A stretch of 64,000 nucleotides of DNA, from NCBI GenBank assembly GCA_014656015.1, contig BNBP01000010.1, positions 79,405 to 143,404 on the forward strand. Direction: 5' to 3'. The notes beneath the pieces were generated by a model, which did not search any database, was not told the origin of the DNA, and saw only the letters and a program-made list of their open reading frames with translations. This document shows, piece by piece, positions 16,922 to 25,858 of the stretch. Numbering within the stretch: position 1 is the stretch's first letter; the number at the start of each line of letters is the position of its first letter. This DNA is from Streptomyces griseoaurantiacus (GTDB lineage Bacteria; Actinomycetota; Actinomycetes; Streptomycetales; Streptomycetaceae). Both the position numbers and the translations under genes were made by a program.

Positions 16922-17872
16922 ATGACGCACCCCCACCCCGGCCCCCACCCCCTCGACCCCGAGCTCGCCGCCGCGCTGGCGATGATGCCGCCCGTCGACA
17001 TCTCCGACCTCGCGGCCGCCCGCGCCGCCCAGAAGGCCGAGACCTTCCTCCGCGTCACCGACACGGACACCACCGGTGTGACGGTGATGGACGTGCAGCA
17101 GGCCGGCGTCTCCCTGCGCGTCTACCGCCCGGAGGGCGCCACCCACCCCCTGCCCGCCGTCTTCCGCATCCACGGCGGCGGCTTCGTCCTCGGCAGCCCC
17201 GACGTCGACCACGAGGCCAACCTCCGCCTGTGCCGCGAACTGCCGTGCGTGGTCGTCTCCCCCGGCTACCGGCTCGCCCCGGAACACCCCTACCCGACCG
17301 GCCTGGAGGACTGCTACGCCGCCCTGTGCTGGACCGGGGAGAACGCGGTCGGACTCGGCATCCGGGCCGACCGCCTCGCCGTGGCAGGCGACAGCGCCGG
17401 CGCCTGTCTCGCGACGGCCGTCGCGATGCTGGCCCGGGACCGCGGCGGCCCGGAGCTCCGGCTGCAGTACCTGGACAGCCCGGCGCTCGACGACCGGCTG
17501 TCCACCCTCAGCGCCCGCCGCTTCACCGACACCCCGGTCTGGAACCGCCGCAACGCCCGGCTGAGCTGGACCGCCTACCTCGGCGAGGGCGTCCCCGGCT
17601 CGGCCGGTGTGCCGGTCACCGCCGCGCCCTCCCGGGCCGGCACCACCGACCTCGCCGGGCTGCCCCCGGCGCACGTGGTCGTCATGGCCTACGACCCGCT
17701 GCGCGACGAGGGCGTCGACTACGCCCGCGCGCTGCTGGACGCCGGGGTGGCCGCCGAACTGCACCTGTTCCCGGGCACGTTCCACGGCGCCGCGATGGTG
17801 CGGCACGCCGCGGTGGCACAGCGGATGGCCGCGGAGGAGCTCACGGTGCTGCGCCGCGCCCTGGCGTGGTGA
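16922..17872 (+). CDS. Alpha/beta hydrolase, HSL-type esterase/lipase
   Basis: This 316-aa hydrolase belongs to the hormone-sensitive-lipase group. It has an oxyanion-hole HGGG near residue 83, the nucleophile elbow GDSAG with catalytic Ser near 158, an Asp in YDPLRDEG near 259 and a catalytic His in PGTFHGA near 290. No signal peptide is seen, so it is probably cytoplasmic. The physiological ester is unknown. Its 3' end overlaps the convergent PucR-type gene by 32 bp. No clear ribosome-binding site precedes the ATG, leaving the start somewhat uncertain. Confidence 0.88.
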   Translation: MTHPHPGPHPLDPELAAALAMMPPVDISDLAAARAAQKAETFLRVTDTDTTGVTVMDVQQAGVSLRVYRPEGATHPLPAVFRIHGGGFVLGSPDVDHEANLRLCRELPCVVVSPGYRLAPEHPYPTGLEDCYAALCWTGENAVGLGIRADRLAVAGDSAGACLATAVAMLARDRGGPELRLQYLDSPALDDRLSTLSARRFTDTPVWNRRNARLSWTAYLGEGVPGSAGVPVTAAPSRAGTTDLAGLPPAHVVVMAYDPLRDEGVDYARALLDAGVAAELHLFPGTFHGAAMVRHAAVAQRMAAEELTVLRRALAW

Positions 17873-18986
17873 GCGCTTCGCCCTCCTCCGCCCCGGCCAG
17901 CCGCCAGGCGTACAGCGCGAGCCGGGCCCGGAACCGGTCGCCGCAGTCGCGCAGCCGCCAGCCGGTGGCGGCCTCGACCCGTTCCAGCCGGGTCGCCACC
18001 GAGCTGTGGTGGAGGTGGAGTTCGGCGGCGGCCTGACGCAGCGAGCCGGTGCGGCAGAACGCGGACAGCGCCTCGATCCCCGCCGCGCCGCCCTCGCGTG
18101 CGGCGACCGCCGCGAGGAGCGCCACGTCGGGCAGCTCCCGCAGCCGGGCCGCCGGCAGCTCGGCCAGGACCGCGGCGGTGCCCAGCTCCTCGTGGTCCGC
18201 GACGGCCTCGGCCGGCACCCCGGGCACCGCGAACCGGAGGGCCACCACGGCCTGCTGCCAGGACTCCGCCGCCCGCAGGGCCTCGACGGCGCCGCCCACC
18301 CCGACCCGCGCGGTCCCGCGCAGCACCTCCCGCAGCTCCCCGGCCGGCGAGTCGCCGCCGCCCGCGGCGGGCGGGGCGCCGGGCACCCGGGCCCGTTGCA
18401 GGAGCACGACCCCGTCCCCGCCGAGCCGGGCGGCGCGCACGGTGCCGGGTGCCCCGCCCCGGGCCAGCAGGGCCGGGACGAGCGCCTCCGGTTCGCCGGG
18501 CGCGGCGACGACGACGGCGCGCAGCGGTGCCTGCGGGGCGAAGCCGAGCAGCCGGAGCGCCCGGGTGCGGTCGGCGACGGTCTCGCGGCCGGAGAGCACC
18601 ACCTCGAGCAGTCCCGGATCGGCGGCGGGCGAGGGCTGCGCGAGGGTGCGGGCGGCGACGGCCAGCCATTCCAGGACCAGGTCGTCGAAGGGGCCCGGGG
18701 GTCCCGGCCGTTCCAGCCAGACCCGGCCCGCCGTGCCGAGGTCGGCGGCGCCCGACATCCGTCCGGGGCGGTCCGCCAGGGCGGTGCCGTCCGGTCCCGC
18801 GCGCAGCACGCGGCCGTCCGCCAGTTCCCATCCGGCCGGGCACTCGGCCAGGGCCGCGGTGGACCGCAGCAGGGCCGCCGGGTCGACGCGGTCGGCGGCG
18901 AGCAGCGCCTGGAAGTGCGCGATCACCCGTACCGCGGCGGTCGCGTCGGCGTCGAGCGAGGACAGCCGCAGCAGCAAACCCTTCAC
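17841..18986 (-). CDS. PucR/CdaR-type transcriptional regulator
   Basis: This 381-aa protein ends with the PucR-family helix-turn-helix (FCRTGSLRQAAAELHLHHSS then VATRLERVEAATGW, about residues 312-345) preceded by a GGDEF-like linker region typical of the family. The N-terminal half is a poorly conserved sensor. I place the start at the GTG at 18986: TAAACT lies exactly 7 nt upstream and there is no Shine-Dalgarno; a GTG 36 nt further upstream is possible. The regulated genes are unknown. The convergent hydrolase, with which its 3' end overlaps, is one candidate. Confidence 0.8.
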   Translation of the reverse strand: MKGLLLRLSSLDADATAAVRVIAHFQALLAADRVDPAALLRSTAALAECPAGWELADGRVLRAGPDGTALADRPGRMSGAADLGTAGRVWLERPGPPGPFDDLVLEWLAVAARTLAQPSPAADPGLLEVVLSGRETVADRTRALRLLGFAPQAPLRAVVVAAPGEPEALVPALLARGGAPGTVRAARLGGDGVVLLQRARVPGAPPAAGGGDSPAGELREVLRGTARVGVGGAVEALRAAESWQQAVVALRFAVPGVPAEAVADHEELGTAAVLAELPAARLRELPDVALLAAVAAREGGAAGIEALSAFCRTGSLRQAAAELHLHHSSVATRLERVEAATGWRLRDCGDRFRARLALYAWRLAGAEEGEALTTPGRGAAP

Positions 18987-19243
18987 AGCCGCAAGTTTAG
19001 GAAACTTCCCCGAAACGAGCACCCCTCAGGAGGTCGGCCGGACGCTTCCCCCGGAAACATGTCCGAAAGGCGCCCGGCGCACGGACCACCCCGCGCCTCT
19101 CGGCCGATTCCGAATTCCCGGCCTCGCGTCGGTCGGCCGTCGTCAGGGGCGGTGAGGCACACCGCAGGACACCTCCGGACAGACCGAAACTTTCGGTTCG
19201 CAATCACGCCGGAGCGAGCCCTCTGTCCCACCCCCGGAGGCGC

Positions 19244-20452
19244 TCAGCCCAGCCGGTCGCGGAGGGAGGCCCGCCAGTCCCGGGTGAACGTGGCGAGGTC
19301 GGTGTGCAGGACGTCCCGCAGCGCGTCCTCGACCGCGCCCGCCCGCGTGCCGTGGGCGCCCACCGCCCGGTAGAACGCGCGCAGCCGCTCCTCGCCCCAT
19401 CGTTCGGCGATCATCCGGCAGGCCAGCCAGCCGCCCTCGTAGGCCCGCGCCAGCCGCTCCGCGTTCTGCCCGAACCCGAAGTCCGCGTCGGCGGGCAGCG
19501 CGGCCGGCACCCGGCCCGCGGCCACCTCCTCGCGCAGCTCGGGCGCCACCTCCGCCGCCGTGCGGTCGCTGCCGCGGTAGCCGACGAAGTCCGCGTAGCC
19601 CTCCGAGAGCCACAGCGGGGTGGCGGCGGTGGTGTGGGCGCGGGTGGCGACGTGGGTGGTCTCGTGGGTGAGCACGACCTGCCGGCCGAAGTCGCCGAGG
19701 AGGCCGTAGGCGTCGGGGTTGACGATGACCCGGTCGGCGGGAGCCGCCCCCGCGCCGCCCGCCTCGCCGGTGGTGACGGCCGCGATGCCCCGGTAGTCGC
19801 CGTCCGTGGAGCCGAGCAGCCCGGCCATCCCCTTCACCGAGCGGGGCACGTAGACCACGACCCGCCCCGCCCAGCCGGTGCCCCAGGCCCGGGAGACGGC
19901 CGGCACGGCCTCGTCGGCGAGCCGGGCGTAGGCCCGCAGCCCCGCCGTCGACTGGCCCACGCCGAGGACCAGGCTGCGCCGGCCCTTCACGGCGCGCACC
20001 GGGCCCTGTTCCCAGAGCTGCTGCCCCGACTTCCGCGCGGGCTCGTCGGAGGCCACGTACCAGTGCCGGCCGCGGTGCACCAGGCGCAGCTCCCGCCCGG
20101 AGGTGACCGGCGCGCGGTCCTGCCCGCGCACCCGGTAGCGCAGCTCGGCCCCGGCGGTGGCGTGCTCCCCGGTGCGGCGGAAGGAGGTGATGCGGTAGGA
20201 CCAGGAGGCCAGCGGAACGTTTCTGAGGTTGGCGAACTCGGCGGCGCCGGTGGCGAGCTGCTTGCGGGGGTCGGCGGTCGGCGACTCGGTGCCGAGGAAC
20301 GCCTCGCGGTCCCGTTCCAGCACGGCCCCGGCCCTGCGGTCCAGCATGCGCTGGGCGTCCCCGCGCCCGGAGTCCCCCACCACCGCGCTCCCGCACCCCG
20401 CGAGCGCCCCCACCACGAGGAGGCACCCCAGTACCCGTCCGAACCCAGCCAC
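19244..20452 (-). CDS. Secreted lipoprotein with gluzincin-type metallopeptidase motif
   Basis: This 402-aa protein has a signal peptide ending in the lipobox LAGC (Cys near residue 17). Its C-terminal half carries HETTH (LTHETTHVATRAHT, near 260) and a downstream Glu in WLSEGYADFVGY (near 281), the HExxH...E arrangement of gluzincins. The N-terminal ~150 residues look like an NTF2-like/SnoaL domain (RRAGAVLERDREAFLG; WYVASDE). It is probably a cell-surface protease (inference). The GTG at 20452 has TACGAT 6 nt upstream and no Shine-Dalgarno. Confidence 0.8.
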   Translation of the reverse strand: MAGFGRVLGCLLVVGALAGCGSAVVGDSGRGDAQRMLDRRAGAVLERDREAFLGTESPTADPRKQLATGAAEFANLRNVPLASWSYRITSFRRTGEHATAGAELRYRVRGQDRAPVTSGRELRLVHRGRHWYVASDEPARKSGQQLWEQGPVRAVKGRRSLVLGVGQSTAGLRAYARLADEAVPAVSRAWGTGWAGRVVVYVPRSVKGMAGLLGSTDGDYRGIAAVTTGEAGGAGAAPADRVIVNPDAYGLLGDFGRQVVLTHETTHVATRAHTTAATPLWLSEGYADFVGYRGSDRTAAEVAPELREEVAAGRVPAALPADADFGFGQNAERLARAYEGGWLACRMIAERWGEERLRAFYRAVGAHGTRAGAVEDALRDVLHTDLATFTRDWRASLRDRLG

Positions 20453-20601
20453 GGGACGATCGTACGTGCCCCGCACCCACCGGCGGACGAGGGCTTTCCC
20501 CGCCGGAAGACGCACCGGAGGGCACTCACGGCACCCGGGGCCCCCGGGACGGCGCCCGGGGCACCATCGGATCGGGGCACCCGGGGCGGGTGCCCCCGTC
20601 C

Positions 20602-21642
20602 TCACGGCCGGGTGACGGCGGAGACCGGCATCATCCCGACGGGGTCGTACCGCACCACGGCCCCCGGGTACGGCGCGTGGATCACCTGCCCGCCCCCCAC
20701 GTACATCGCCACGTGGCTCGCGTCGGAGCGGTACAGCACGAGGTCTCCGGGCCGCGCCTCGGACAGCGGGACCTGCCGCCCCGCGTACCGCTGCTCCTGC
20801 GAGGTCCGCGGCAGCCCCACCCCGGCCTGCGCGTACGCCCACTGCATGAGCCCCGAGCAGTCGAACCCGTTGGGGCCGGTGGCTCCCCACACGTACGGCC
20901 GGCCGAGCGCGGACCGTGCCGCCGCCACCGCCGCGGCCGCCCGTGCGCCGATCGCGGCCTCGTCGCCGGGAGTGGCGGACGTCCCGGGCAGCGGGGCCGT
21001 CGGGCGGCCGGCGGAACGGGACGCCCGCGCGTAGGCGGCCCGCTCCCCGGCGGGCAGGGCGTTCAGCACCTGCCGGGCCCGCGCGAGCTTGCGTTCCACC
21101 GCGTGCTTGTGGCGGGCCACCGCCTTGCGGCTCTCCTCCAGTTCGGCGAGCTTGCCCCCGGCCTCGGTGCGCTGCTGGTCCAGTTCCCGCAGCGCCGACC
21201 GCAGTTGCCTGAGCCGGGTGGCCTGGCCCTCGCCGACGCGGTCGAGGGCGGCGGCCCGGTCGAGGTAGTTCTCGGGGTCGGAGGAGAGCAGCAGGGCGAG
21301 AGAGGGATCGATCCCGCCGGAGCGGTACTGGGCGCCCGCGAGCGAACCGAGGCTCTCCCGCAGGGTGTTGACCCGCTCCTGGGTGCGGGCGATCCGGTCC
21401 CGCGCACGGTGGACCTCACCGCGCAGGGTGTCGGCGCGCTCGTCGGCCTCGTTGTACGCCTCGGTGGCGCGCTCGGCCTCCTGGTACAGCCGGTCCACCT
21501 CCGCGCGGCCCTCGCGCGGCGCGGCACCGGCCGGTACGGCGCCCAGTGCCGCGGCCGCGGTGGCCGCGGCGGACAGCACGGCGAGCGTGGCGCCACGCCC
21601 CCGGCCGAGTCCGTGTGGTGCAGGACGCTGATGGGACCCCAC
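20602..21642 (-). CDS. Secreted NlpC/P60 peptidoglycan endopeptidase (copy 1)
   Basis: This 346-aa secreted protein has a signal peptide (VLSAAATAAAALGAVPAGAA), a long coiled coil (about residues 45-210, VDRLYQEAERATEAYNEADE onward) and a C-terminal NlpC/P60 domain. Catalytic residues are Cys in FDCSGLMQW near 262, His in SHVAMYVGGG near 313 and a His in VIHAPYPG near 325. The family cuts D-Glu-DAP stem-peptide bonds, and the coiled coil usually mediates autoinhibition or partner binding. The GTG at 21642 has GGGAG 10 nt upstream. It is a tandem paralogue of the next upstream gene. Confidence 0.9.
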   Translation of the reverse strand: MGSHQRPAPHGLGRGRGATLAVLSAAATAAAALGAVPAGAAPREGRAEVDRLYQEAERATEAYNEADERADTLRGEVHRARDRIARTQERVNTLRESLGSLAGAQYRSGGIDPSLALLLSSDPENYLDRAAALDRVGEGQATRLRQLRSALRELDQQRTEAGGKLAELEESRKAVARHKHAVERKLARARQVLNALPAGERAAYARASRSAGRPTAPLPGTSATPGDEAAIGARAAAAVAAARSALGRPYVWGATGPNGFDCSGLMQWAYAQAGVGLPRTSQEQRYAGRQVPLSEARPGDLVLYRSDASHVAMYVGGGQVIHAPYPGAVVRYDPVGMMPVSAVTRP

Positions 21643-21924
21643 GACCGGCGCACTCCCTTCCGCTGACGAACCCCCGTCCACGGGGGCACGGCGGCAGACA
21701 GTAGCCGGGTCGGTCACCGTCCGGCTACGGGCAGTGACCGGCGGACAGCGGTGCGCCCCGCCGCTGACGCAGGTCACCGGCGGGGCGCGGGGTCAGCGCG
21801 GGGTGCGGGAATTCGCCCGTTCGGGCGGCATGAGGGGCGGATGGGGAGGCGGTGGCCGGCGGGTCCGGCACCCGGGATGCGGGTGCCGGTGCGCGTGCCG
21901 CCCCGGACACGGAGTCCGGGGTCC

Positions 21925-22965
21925 TCAGACGCGGACGCCGAACATGAAGGGGCCGCCGATCGTGCTCATCGACTCGTAGCGGACGACCGTGCCGGTCCGG
22001 GGCGCGTGCAGGACCTGGCCGTTGCCGGCGTAGAGGCCCACGTGGTGGAGGTCGCTGAAGAAGAACACCAGGTCGCCGACCTGGAGGTCGCTCTGCGAGC
22101 CGATGCGGGTGCCGATGTTCGCCTGCGCCTGGGAGGTGCGCGGGATGGAGACGCCGGCCTGGGCGTAGGCCCAGGAGGTCAGGCCCGAGCAGTCGAAGGA
22201 GGAGGGGCCGGTGGCGCCGTAGACGTACGGCGAGCCGATCTTGCTCTGGGCGGCGGCGAAGGCGGCGGCCGCGCGCCCGGAGGCGGGGGTGGAGTTGCCG
22301 AGGTCGACACGCGACTCGGAGGAGCGGCTGGAGCGCGTCTGCTCGTCCTTGAGCTCCTGCCGCTCCTTGGCCGTCAGGCTGTTGAGCAGCCGCTGCGCCT
22401 CCGCGAGCTTGCCCTGGACCTCTTTCTTCTTCTTGCCGAGCTCGGTGCGGGTGTCGGCGAGGTCCTTGAGCTTGTCGGAGGCTTCCTTGCGCTCCTGGGC
22501 CAGTTCGCGCTGCTTCTCCTGGATCTTCTTCAGCGCGTCGACCTGCTGGCCGCTGAGCTGGTCCAGGGTGGCGGCCTTGTCCAGGTAGTCGTCCGGGTCG
22601 GCGGAGAGGAAGAGCTGCACGGAGGGGTCGATGCTGCCGGTGCGGTACTGGGCGCTGGCCATCGTGCCGATGCCCTCGCGCAGTTCGTTGAGGTCGGCCT
22701 GGCCGCGGGCGACCTTGTCCTGCAGGGTGCTGATCTGCTTCTGCAGCTTCTCCTGCTTCTCCTTGGCCCCGTTGTACTTCTCGGTGGCCTGCTCGGCCTG
22801 CTCGTAGAGCTTGTCGACCTTCGCCTTGACCTCGCTCTTGCTGGGCTTCTCGCTCGGCGCGGCGTTGGCGGCCTGCGCGCTCAGGGCGACGGCGGCGGCC
22901 GCGACGGTGGTGAGCGCGGTCACCCGCGTGCGGCTCGGCTGCTTGGGTCGACGGTGGGACGCCAC
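21925..22965 (-). CDS. Secreted NlpC/P60 peptidoglycan endopeptidase (copy 2)
   Basis: This is the same length (346 aa) and architecture as its neighbour: signal peptide (TTVAAAAVALSAQAANA), Lys/Glu/Gln-rich coiled coil, then NlpC/P60 with Cys in FDCSGLTSW near 260, His in LHHVGLYAGNG and His in VLHAPRTG. The coiled coil here is far more lysine-rich than in copy 1. The GTG at 22965 has AAGGAG 9 nt upstream; an ORF extension of 25 codons is not supported. A 350-bp AT-richer leader with two promoter candidates precedes it. It probably splits septal or hyphal peptidoglycan. Confidence 0.9.
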   Translation of the reverse strand: MASHRRPKQPSRTRVTALTTVAAAAVALSAQAANAAPSEKPSKSEVKAKVDKLYEQAEQATEKYNGAKEKQEKLQKQISTLQDKVARGQADLNELREGIGTMASAQYRTGSIDPSVQLFLSADPDDYLDKAATLDQLSGQQVDALKKIQEKQRELAQERKEASDKLKDLADTRTELGKKKKEVQGKLAEAQRLLNSLTAKERQELKDEQTRSSRSSESRVDLGNSTPASGRAAAAFAAAQSKIGSPYVYGATGPSSFDCSGLTSWAYAQAGVSIPRTSQAQANIGTRIGSQSDLQVGDLVFFFSDLHHVGLYAGNGQVLHAPRTGTVVRYESMSTIGGPFMFGVRV

Positions 22966-23317
22966 GGAGGCGAGCTCCTTCTTCCTCCAGCCGCCTACCG
23001 ACACACCGGTGGGCGGTGCCCCTCCACCGTCACTTCCCATAAGTGATCAACCGAGTGGAGGTTGGGGCTGACCCTAGTGACCCTCTTGTGATCAGTTCAA
23101 ATCCTCATCAGAAAAAACACGGCTCTCGCGGGCATATTTTGCACACAACACACAACCAGTGACCCAGTGTTGACGCTACGTTGCGTGACGAGGCGGTCAA
23201 TTGGGGCATGCGGCGCGGATGTTGCGGTTGGCGCGTACAGCCCGCTTCGGGCACGGCCTCCGACGGACGAGCCCCACGGAAGAACCGGGAAAGGGCCGGC
23301 GGAACGGGGGGAAAGGG
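22966..23317 (-). promoter_or_regulatory. Long leader/promoter region of NlpC/P60 gene
   Basis: About 350 bp with unusually low GC at 23090-23165. Two sigma-HrdB-like promoters can be read on the minus strand: TTGAAC, 18 bp, TAGGGT (23100 to 23071) and TTGACC, 16 bp, TAGCGT (23200 to 23173). A near-match to the BldD operator (GTGACCCAGTGTTGA, 23159-23173, one mismatch to the published consensus as I recall it) abuts the upstream -10. I looked for a ydaO (c-di-AMP) riboswitch and did not find its conserved core. Confidence 0.55.
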
Positions 23318-24667
23318 TCAGCCGCGCGAGAAACGCTTCAGGAGCACCGCGGAGGCGACCGGACGGGCTCCGGCCCGCGCCACCCCGTCGGCGACCTCGC
23401 GGTCCGTGGAGACGACGATCACGGGCCGTCCCGGGGGCTCCGCGCGCACCAGCCGGCGGATCAACTCGTCCGCGGTCACGCCCGGCTTGGAGAACAGCAC
23501 CCGCACCCCGCGCGGCGGCGCGAGCAGCACGGGGGCGGCGAGTTCGGCGCCGTCGAAGACGCACGTGGTCTCGGCCCCGGTCTGCGCGGCGAGCTGGGCG
23601 AGCTGCCCGAGCAGCCGCAGCCGCTGCTTCTCCAGCGGCATCTGCGGATAGCCGGTCTTGGTGACGTTGTAGCCGTCGACGACGAGGTGCGCCTGCGGCA
23701 GCGCGAGCAACTGGTCGACGATGGCCGGATCGTCCTCGGACAGCGCCCGGTTGGCGATGTCCTTCGGGGTCATCCGGCCCGGTTCCACGGCGTCCACGGT
23801 CTCGGCGGGCCGCACGGACACCGGCGGCAGCGCCAGCTCCCTGCGCAGCCCCTGCGAGGCCTCCAGGACCGTGTCGAGGAGCAGCCGGATCCGCATGTCC
23901 TCGACGCTGCGGCCCTCGCGGGCGGCCTTGCGGCTCGCCTCCAGGGCGGCCTCGGACTCCCCGAGCCGCGCCTTGAGCCGCCGGGACTCGCTCTCGGCGG
24001 CGGACAGCCGGACCTGTGCCTCCGCGCGTTCGGCCTCCCGCTCGGCCCGCGCCTTGCGCAGCGCCGCCTCGCCCCGCTTGACGTCGCTGAGGGCGGCCCG
24101 CAGCTTGCGGTGCAGCGACTCGGACTCCTTCTTGGCCGTCTCCAGCTCGCCGCGCAGCCGCTCGGTCTCCGTGCGGACCTGGCCGCGGGCGGCGGCCAGC
24201 TCGGCGCGCAGCCGCTCCAGCTCGGCGCGGCTCTCCTCACCGGCCCGCTCGGCGTCCGCCCGCTGGGCCTCCTCGCCGGCCGCGGTCACGAGCTTGACCC
24301 AGCCGGCCGGGCGCAGCACGTAGGCCGCGGCCGCCACGTCGAGCGGATCGGCGGCCGGGGGCGGGGAGCCCGCGTCGAGGGCACCGGTCAGCTCGGGCTG
24401 GGCCTCCCTGAGCTTCTCGGCGATGCGCTGGCGGAACAGCGGGTCGGCCTCCACCGCGGCCGCCATCGCGTTCCCCGCGAACTTGGCCCGCCGGGTGGGC
24501 GTGAACCGCGCGTACTGCCGGAGCTGGGTGGGCAGCTCGGCCACGGTCAGCCCGCCGAAGCCGTCGGAGACGATCCCCACCACGCGTCTGCGGACGCCGT
24601 CGGGCAGCGGACGGTCGAGCACCTCGGCGGCGCCGTCGCCCGGCTCCCCGCCTTGTGTCTGAGCCAT
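23318..24667 (-). CDS. NYN-domain (YacP/Rae1-like) RNA-binding protein with coiled coil
   Basis: This 449-aa protein has an N-terminal helical region, a long Glu/Arg/Ala coiled coil (about residues 140-255) and a C-terminal NYN domain beginning HLVVDGYNVTKTGYP near 320. The acidic positions expected of a PIN-like nuclease fold are present (DGYN, CVFDGAEL, VSTDREV). NYN proteins such as YacP/Rae1 cleave RNA; nuclease activity is inferred. The ATG at 24667 is preceded by a GGGG-containing leader. It is followed by the NlpC/P60 genes and preceded by a small Cys-pair protein. Confidence 0.85.
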   Translation of the reverse strand: MAQTQGGEPGDGAAEVLDRPLPDGVRRRVVGIVSDGFGGLTVAELPTQLRQYARFTPTRRAKFAGNAMAAAVEADPLFRQRIAEKLREAQPELTGALDAGSPPPAADPLDVAAAAYVLRPAGWVKLVTAAGEEAQRADAERAGEESRAELERLRAELAAARGQVRTETERLRGELETAKKESESLHRKLRAALSDVKRGEAALRKARAEREAERAEAQVRLSAAESESRRLKARLGESEAALEASRKAAREGRSVEDMRIRLLLDTVLEASQGLRRELALPPVSVRPAETVDAVEPGRMTPKDIANRALSEDDPAIVDQLLALPQAHLVVDGYNVTKTGYPQMPLEKQRLRLLGQLAQLAAQTGAETTCVFDGAELAAPVLLAPPRGVRVLFSKPGVTADELIRRLVRAEPPGRPVIVVSTDREVADGVARAGARPVASAVLLKRFSRG

Positions 24668-24731
24668 CCGTCACCCCTATGCCTGTACGGGAGCCCCGCA
24701 GCGGGCTCCCTGCGGCGGGTACCCGCTCCGC

Positions 24732-24971
24732 TCAGGAGCCGGCGCCCGGCCTGTCCACGAGTTCCACCTGATCCACGGCGTTGCACCACCGGCAGCGCAC
24801 CGACTCGATGGTCTCACTGACCACCTCCCGCTCCTCCACCTTCGGCGTGCCGGACAGGTCCAGGTGGACGTACTCGACCGTCTTGGACGAGCGGGTCACG
24901 TCGAAGCGCGTGAGGTTGCCGCACAGGGTGCAGCGCCACCGGGTCGTGTCGGTCGGCAGGGGAACCGTCAT
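24732..24971 (-). CDS. Small protein with two CxxC pairs (zinc-ribbon-like)
   Basis: This 79-aa protein has RCTLCGN near residue 14 and RCRWCNA near 60, four cysteines arranged as a likely zinc ribbon around a beta-rich core (VEYVHLDLSG, IESVRCRWC). The ATG at 24971 has GGAAGAG 8 nt upstream. It is transcribed ahead of the NYN-domain gene with a 64-bp gap, so they may form an operon. The function is unknown; zinc and nucleic-acid or protein binding is inferred from the ribbon. Confidence 0.75.
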   Translation of the reverse strand: MTVPLPTDTTRWRCTLCGNLTRFDVTRSSKTVEYVHLDLSGTPKVEEREVVSETIESVRCRWCNAVDQVELVDRPGAGS

Positions 24972-25126
24972 CGTGGCTGCTCTTCCTTCTTCCGGTCTCC
25001 GTGATGCCCCAGTTTCCCTGGTGCGTGTGGGTCGTAACCCTACGGCCTGCGCGGGATCCGCCGCCGACGTGTCCACAGCGGCGGGGCACTCCGCACCGGT
25101 CCGCCCGGTACGTCATGCTTTTTCAC

Positions 25127-25858
25127 ATGATCCGCGACAGGGCCGCGTCGGCCGTACGGGCGCTGCGCCGGCAGCCGGCACCGGTGACGTACGGCCTGAT
25201 CGCCGTGTGCTTCGTGCTCTTCCTGCTGAGCCCCGCCTCGGGGTTCAACCCGGCGTACGGCACCGGGGACAGGCTGCTGCTGGCCCAGCAGACCTACTTC
25301 GCCCGCTGGGGGGTGATCCCCGTCGAACTGTTCGGGGGCTCCGCCCGCGCCGCCCTCTCCCCGGTCACCGCCCTGTTCGTGCACGGCACCTGGGTGCACC
25401 TGCTGGGCAACATGCTGTTCCTCCACGTCTTCGGCCCGATGGTCGAGGAACGGCTCGGGCACGTGGAGTTCGCCCTGTTCCACCTGGGCTGCGGCGCCCT
25501 GGCGCTGCTCGGCTACGCGGCGGCGCGGGCCGACTCGGCGCAGAGCCTGGTGGGCGCCTCGGGGGCGATCTCCGCCGTCCTCGGGGCGTTCCTGTTCCTG
25601 TTCCCCCGGGCGCGGGTGACCAGCATCTTCCCGTTCCTGTTCTTCCTGCCGCTGCGCTTCCCCGCCTGGGTGGTGCTGCCGTTCTGGGCGGTCCTGCAGT
25701 GGGTGGCGGCGGGCCGGGAGGGCGAGGGCCCGGGCGTGGCCTACCTGGCGCACGTGGTGGGGTTCGCGCTCGGCCTCGGGTACGCGTGGGTGCGCCACGG
25801 CCCGATGGCTACAGTGAGGGGCACAAGCCCGGCCGCCGAGGGAGAGAACCAGCCGTGA
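25127..25858 (+). CDS. Rhomboid-family intramembrane serine protease
   Basis: This 243-aa membrane protein has about six to seven hydrophobic segments. Rhomboid signatures are WVHLLGNMLFLHVFGPMVE (HxxxN loop, near residue 90), the catalytic Ser in GASGAIS near 145 and the catalytic His in AHVVGFALG near 208. It cleaves membrane proteins within the bilayer; the target is unknown. The start is taken as the ATG at 25127; an in-frame ATG at 25115 is possible. Its stop overlaps the next gene's GTG, so the two are coupled. Confidence 0.88.
   Translation: MIRDRAASAVRALRRQPAPVTYGLIAVCFVLFLLSPASGFNPAYGTGDRLLLAQQTYFARWGVIPVELFGGSARAALSPVTALFVHGTWVHLLGNMLFLHVFGPMVEERLGHVEFALFHLGCGALALLGYAAARADSAQSLVGASGAISAVLGAFLFLFPRARVTSIFPFLFFLPLRFPAWVVLPFWAVLQWVAAGREGEGPGVAYLAHVVGFALGLGYAWVRHGPMATVRGTSPAAEGENQP

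Noticed and set aside
21643..23160. ydaO (c-di-AMP) riboswitch ahead of the NlpC/P60 genes
   Set aside because: Such riboswitches control wall hydrolases in Streptomyces, but the conserved core segments are not visible in either leader.
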